NCBI GenBank assembly: GCA_029260345.1
Contig: JAJDDK010000002.1
Span: 372,001-436,000 of the forward strand
Length of the DNA stretch: 64,000 bases
Direction: 5' to 3'
From: Phycisphaerales bacterium
GTDB taxonomy: Bacteria > Planctomycetota > Phycisphaerae > Phycisphaerales > UBA1924
Within the stretch, counting starts at the first letter, position 1. The number at the start of each line of letters is the position of its first letter. Positions 61,778-64,000 of this stretch are shown one piece after another. Made by a program: the position numbers and the translations under genes. The notes beneath the pieces are model-generated. The model saw only the letters and a program-made list of their open reading frames with translations. It was not told the DNA's origin and searched no databases.

Positions 61778-62908
61778 TCCGATGAGACGGAATATCGGGA
61801 TGCCTTGCCGCGAGGGGCAGTCCGGGGTCGCGGAGCCGGCTTGGCGCCGGGGAATCGCTTCGAGTCCGTGCGGCTGCACGTCCTCGGCGAAGCGCTGGAT
61901 GACGAACTCCGCGAGCATCCCTGCGGCGAACAAGTCCGCACGGAAGTCCTGCCCGATCACGCCCGTTCCGTCATCAATCGCGTGGATAGCGACGACCTGA
62001 ATTTCAACTGGACATTCAACCCGTACCGTGGCTGCGAACACGGCTGCATCTACTGCTACGCGCGTCCGACGCACGAGAACCTCGGCTACTCCTGCGGCCT
62101 CGACTTCGAAACCAAGATCCTCGCCAAGCTGGATGCGCCGGCGCTCCTGGCGCGCGAACTCTCCAAACCGAAGTGGGAGGGTGATTCGATCATGGTGTCG
62201 GGCGTGACGGACCCGTACCAGCCGACGGAAGCCAAACTCAAACTCATGCGCGCGTGTCTTGAGGTGTTCGCAGAGCGGCGCCAGCCGATTTCGATAGTCA
62301 CCAAGAATCATCTAGTCACGCGCGATCTTGATTTGCTTCGTGCAATGGCGGCGGATGGCGCCGTTTCCGTCGCGGTCAGCATCACCACACTGGACAAATC
62401 CCTCGCGGCGAAGATGGAGCCGCGCGCGTCGAATCCGGCGGATCGGTTGCGAACGGTGCGCGAGCTGCGGGAAGCCGGTGTTCCGGTCGGCGTGATGATG
62501 GCGCCCATCGTGCCGGGGCTGACCGATCACGAGATCCCAAAGCTGCTTGAAGCGGCGTCAGATGCTGGGGCCATGTGCGCAAGTTGGGTGTTGCTTCGCC
62601 TGCCGCACCAAGTAAAGGCGCTTTTTCTGGAATGGGTGGCGCGGCATTACCCGGATCGGGCGGCAATGGTGGAGCAGCGCATACGCGATACGCGTGACGG
62701 GGCGCTCTACAACTCCACCTTCCGAGTGCGTCAGCGCGGCCACGGCGAAAGAGCCAAACAAATCAAGCAATCATTCGATCTGTTCGCTCGCCGGTACAAC
62801 CTCGACGGCCAATGGCCGAAGCATTCGCGCGAAGCTTTTCTGGAGCGCAAGCCGGCTTTTGTTGAACTCGGCAGGGAGCGAAACAAAAACCAGATGCGCC
62901 TCTTTTAG
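61775..62908 (+). CDS. PA0069-type radical SAM protein
   Basis: The 377-residue protein matches the PA0069 family of radical SAM enzymes (related to spore photoproduct lyase-like Rv2578c proteins). The iron-sulfur ligands are Cys87, Cys91 and Cys94 in RGCEHGCIYCYARPTHE. The VSGVTDPYQPTEAKL and ISIVTKNHLVTRDL segments follow. The reaction is unknown, though a DNA-repair role has been considered for relatives. The start lacks a ribosome site and lies directly at the predicted transcript start. The stop codon is inside the loop of a terminator hairpin. Confidence 0.92.
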   Translation: MSDETEYRDALPRGAVRGRGAGLAPGNRFESVRLHVLGEALDDELREHPCGEQVRTEVLPDHARSVINRVDSDDLNFNWTFNPYRGCEHGCIYCYARPTHENLGYSCGLDFETKILAKLDAPALLARELSKPKWEGDSIMVSGVTDPYQPTEAKLKLMRACLEVFAERRQPISIVTKNHLVTRDLDLLRAMAADGAVSVAVSITTLDKSLAAKMEPRASNPADRLRTVRELREAGVPVGVMMAPIVPGLTDHEIPKLLEAASDAGAMCASWVLLRLPHQVKALFLEWVARHYPDRAAMVEQRIRDTRDGALYNSTFRVRQRGHGERAKQIKQSFDLFARRYNLDGQWPKHSREAFLERKPAFVELGRERNKNQMRLF

Positions 62909-62923
62909 AAGCGCATCTGGTTT
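62887..62923. terminator. Bidirectional terminator hairpin overlapping the radical SAM stop codon
   Basis: The 13-base perfect arms (62887-62899 with 62911-62923) flank an 11-base loop that contains the TAG stop (62906-62908). On the minus strand the hairpin is followed by GGTTTTTGTTT, a good T-tract for ending the gene at 62962. On the plus strand the T-tract is weak. Confidence 0.75.
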
Positions 62924-62961
62924 GAATATCAAGGAAATCTGAATTGAGAGGCGCTTTGGCC

Positions 62962-63951
62962 TTATTTGCAAATGCCCCAATTGGTAAGCACAGTCGCGAG
63001 GTCGATGCCATTGACGACGCCGTCCCCGTTCAAATCGCCGGAGCAGGACATCGGTTCGCACACGTCAAGCACACCGTTGCCGTTGGCGTCCAGTGACGGA
63101 TTCGCATCGATTTCGCACGAATCGATCTGGCCATTGGAGTTGCAATCGAGTGACGGGTTGTTTGCGATATCGATCGCATCATCCGTTCCATTGCCATCGC
63201 AATCGTTGACCTGGCCGCACTCGACCTGGCGGTAGGTGACGGACATGATCCAGTCCCCGCTGACGCCGAGTGCGCACGCATCGACCCAGCCGAGGCCTTG
63301 CGCGAAAATGGCGTTCTTGCCGGCCTGACAGCCATTGCCGTCGTGGTTTGGCGCTGCGCTGCTGGGGGTCATGTTGTTGGCGATGCGCAAGCTCACGGTG
63401 AAGGGGCCGCCGTTCACAATGCGCGAACCCGTTCCGGGCGCTGACGTGAGATCAAATTCGTTGATTGAGCCGTCGGTCATGACCGGTCCTTCAACCTCCC
63501 ACTGAAAGGCGCCGGGGTTCGGCAAACCGTTCGGATAAATGCGCAGCGCATCTTCGAGCGATTGCCCCTGCCCGCCGAACACGGAGCTCCAGCCGATGCG
63601 GATTTTGGTGATCTCGATCGGGTAATGGGATGGCGGCGCATTCAAAATGACGGCGCACTCTTCATTGGCGACGAAGCCGGGCACGGCGACCGTCTGGCCG
63701 ATGATGTTGAAGTTCTCAAGAATCTCATCAGGGCACGGCGCGCCGCCTTCCGTCGTGAAGCCGCTCTGAACGATGCGGCTCGACGCCAGCGCGCCAGCAT
63801 GGCTCGTAAGCGTGAATTCGCGTTCTCCACTCGGCGTGATCGACTCCACTGGCGCCGCGGACACCTGACCCAGCGCGGCTTCCGCCCCGACAGTGACAAG
63901 TGCAGCGCAAGCGGACATGAGAAACAGCGGGCTCGACAAATGACGTGACAT
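62962..63951 (-). CDS. Secreted protein with thrombospondin type 3-like and dockerin-like repeats
   Basis: The 329-residue product has a signal peptide cut near AALGQ. A roughly 200-residue beta-rich domain follows (VEECAVILNAPP-like region, VSLRIANNMTPSS, DWIMSVTYRQVEC). Then come three calcium-type loops (DCDGNGTDDAID, DCNSNGQIDSCEID, DANGNGVLDVCEP) and one terminal dockerin-like repeat DLNGDGVVNGIDLATVL. ATG 63951 has GGAGAG upstream. Cysteine spacing in the calcium region resembles thrombospondin type 3 repeats. Function unknown; probably a surface protein, sharing its tail with four others in the window. Confidence 0.8.
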   Translation of the reverse strand: MSRHLSSPLFLMSACAALVTVGAEAALGQVSAAPVESITPSGEREFTLTSHAGALASSRIVQSGFTTEGGAPCPDEILENFNIIGQTVAVPGFVANEECAVILNAPPSHYPIEITKIRIGWSSVFGGQGQSLEDALRIYPNGLPNPGAFQWEVEGPVMTDGSINEFDLTSAPGTGSRIVNGGPFTVSLRIANNMTPSSAAPNHDGNGCQAGKNAIFAQGLGWVDACALGVSGDWIMSVTYRQVECGQVNDCDGNGTDDAIDIANNPSLDCNSNGQIDSCEIDANPSLDANGNGVLDVCEPMSCSGDLNGDGVVNGIDLATVLTNWGICK

Positions 63952-64000
63952 GGGTCTCTCCGGGCGGTGAAGAATGAACGGCAGCCGCACGTTCCGTGTC

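Noticed and set aside
1-64000. Mobile elements, prophage, toxin-antitoxin or CRISPR systems
   Set aside because: No transposase, integrase, phage structural gene, Cas gene or spaced direct-repeat array was seen in any frame or strand.

Overview
The window reads as a chromosomal piece of a Planctomycetota bacterium, most likely from the class Phycisphaerae. This is inferred from the high GC content, the many secreted proteins ending in dockerin-like DLNGDG...NGADLA.LL..WG repeats, two PEP-CTERM-like tails, a DUF1559-type pseudopilin, an ECF sigma factor paired with a membrane Ser/Thr kinase, and squalene-hopene cyclase. No rRNA, phage, transposase, integrase or CRISPR array was seen. Genes are dense and mostly in short runs on alternating strands.

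Layout. 1-5 kb: the start of a secreted protein cut by the window edge, then a sulfate-activation operon on the minus strand (cysC, cysQ, SLC13-type permease). 5-9 kb: membrane Ser/Thr kinase and its upstream ECF sigma factor, divergent from a secreted coiled-coil protein. 9-12 kb: recO and an HDOD-GGDEF protein. 12-17 kb: alpha/beta hydrolase, GH3-family acyl-adenylating enzyme, and a 906-residue fusion of hydrolase, DedA/VTT membrane domain and ATP-grasp ligase. 17-22 kb: M28 peptidase, a triple EF-hand protein, and a coupled run of bifunctional nuclease, truD and HAD phosphatase. 22-30 kb: two large secreted proteins (M14 peptidase and a companion of unknown function) and shc, which carries a palindromic insertion. 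30-38 kb: trypsin-like protease, small unknown proteins, a PEP-CTERM-like protein, a lipid A acyltransferase, an envelope protein with a possible BRCT-like domain, mgtE, and a cysteine-repeat dockerin protein. 38-50 kb: S9 peptidase, then a long minus-strand string (TSUP permease, CCA/poly(A) polymerase, tandem NfeD/ClpP-like proteins, pepF, a monooxygenase-fold protein, PLP decarboxylase). 50-54 kb: AhpD-like protein, rsmD, metK, MshEN-domain protein and moxR. 54-64 kb: tRNA-Thr(UGU), a pseudopilin, a large PstS-like dockerin protein, a MgtC/DUF4010 membrane protein, a HAF-repeat PEP-CTERM-like protein, a PA0069-type radical SAM protein and a final dockerin protein.

The best candidate for an undescribed system is the co-oriented 11.96-17.24 kb locus. 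It holds two serine hydrolases, a GH3 acyl-amide ligase and an ATP-grasp ligase physically joined to a membrane lipid-scramblase-like domain. This suggests synthesis, transport or remodelling of an acyl-amino lipid, but that is inference. A second theme is surface export: five dockerin-tagged and two PEP-CTERM-like proteins lie within 64 kb. All calls come from reading motifs by eye; no database search was possible.
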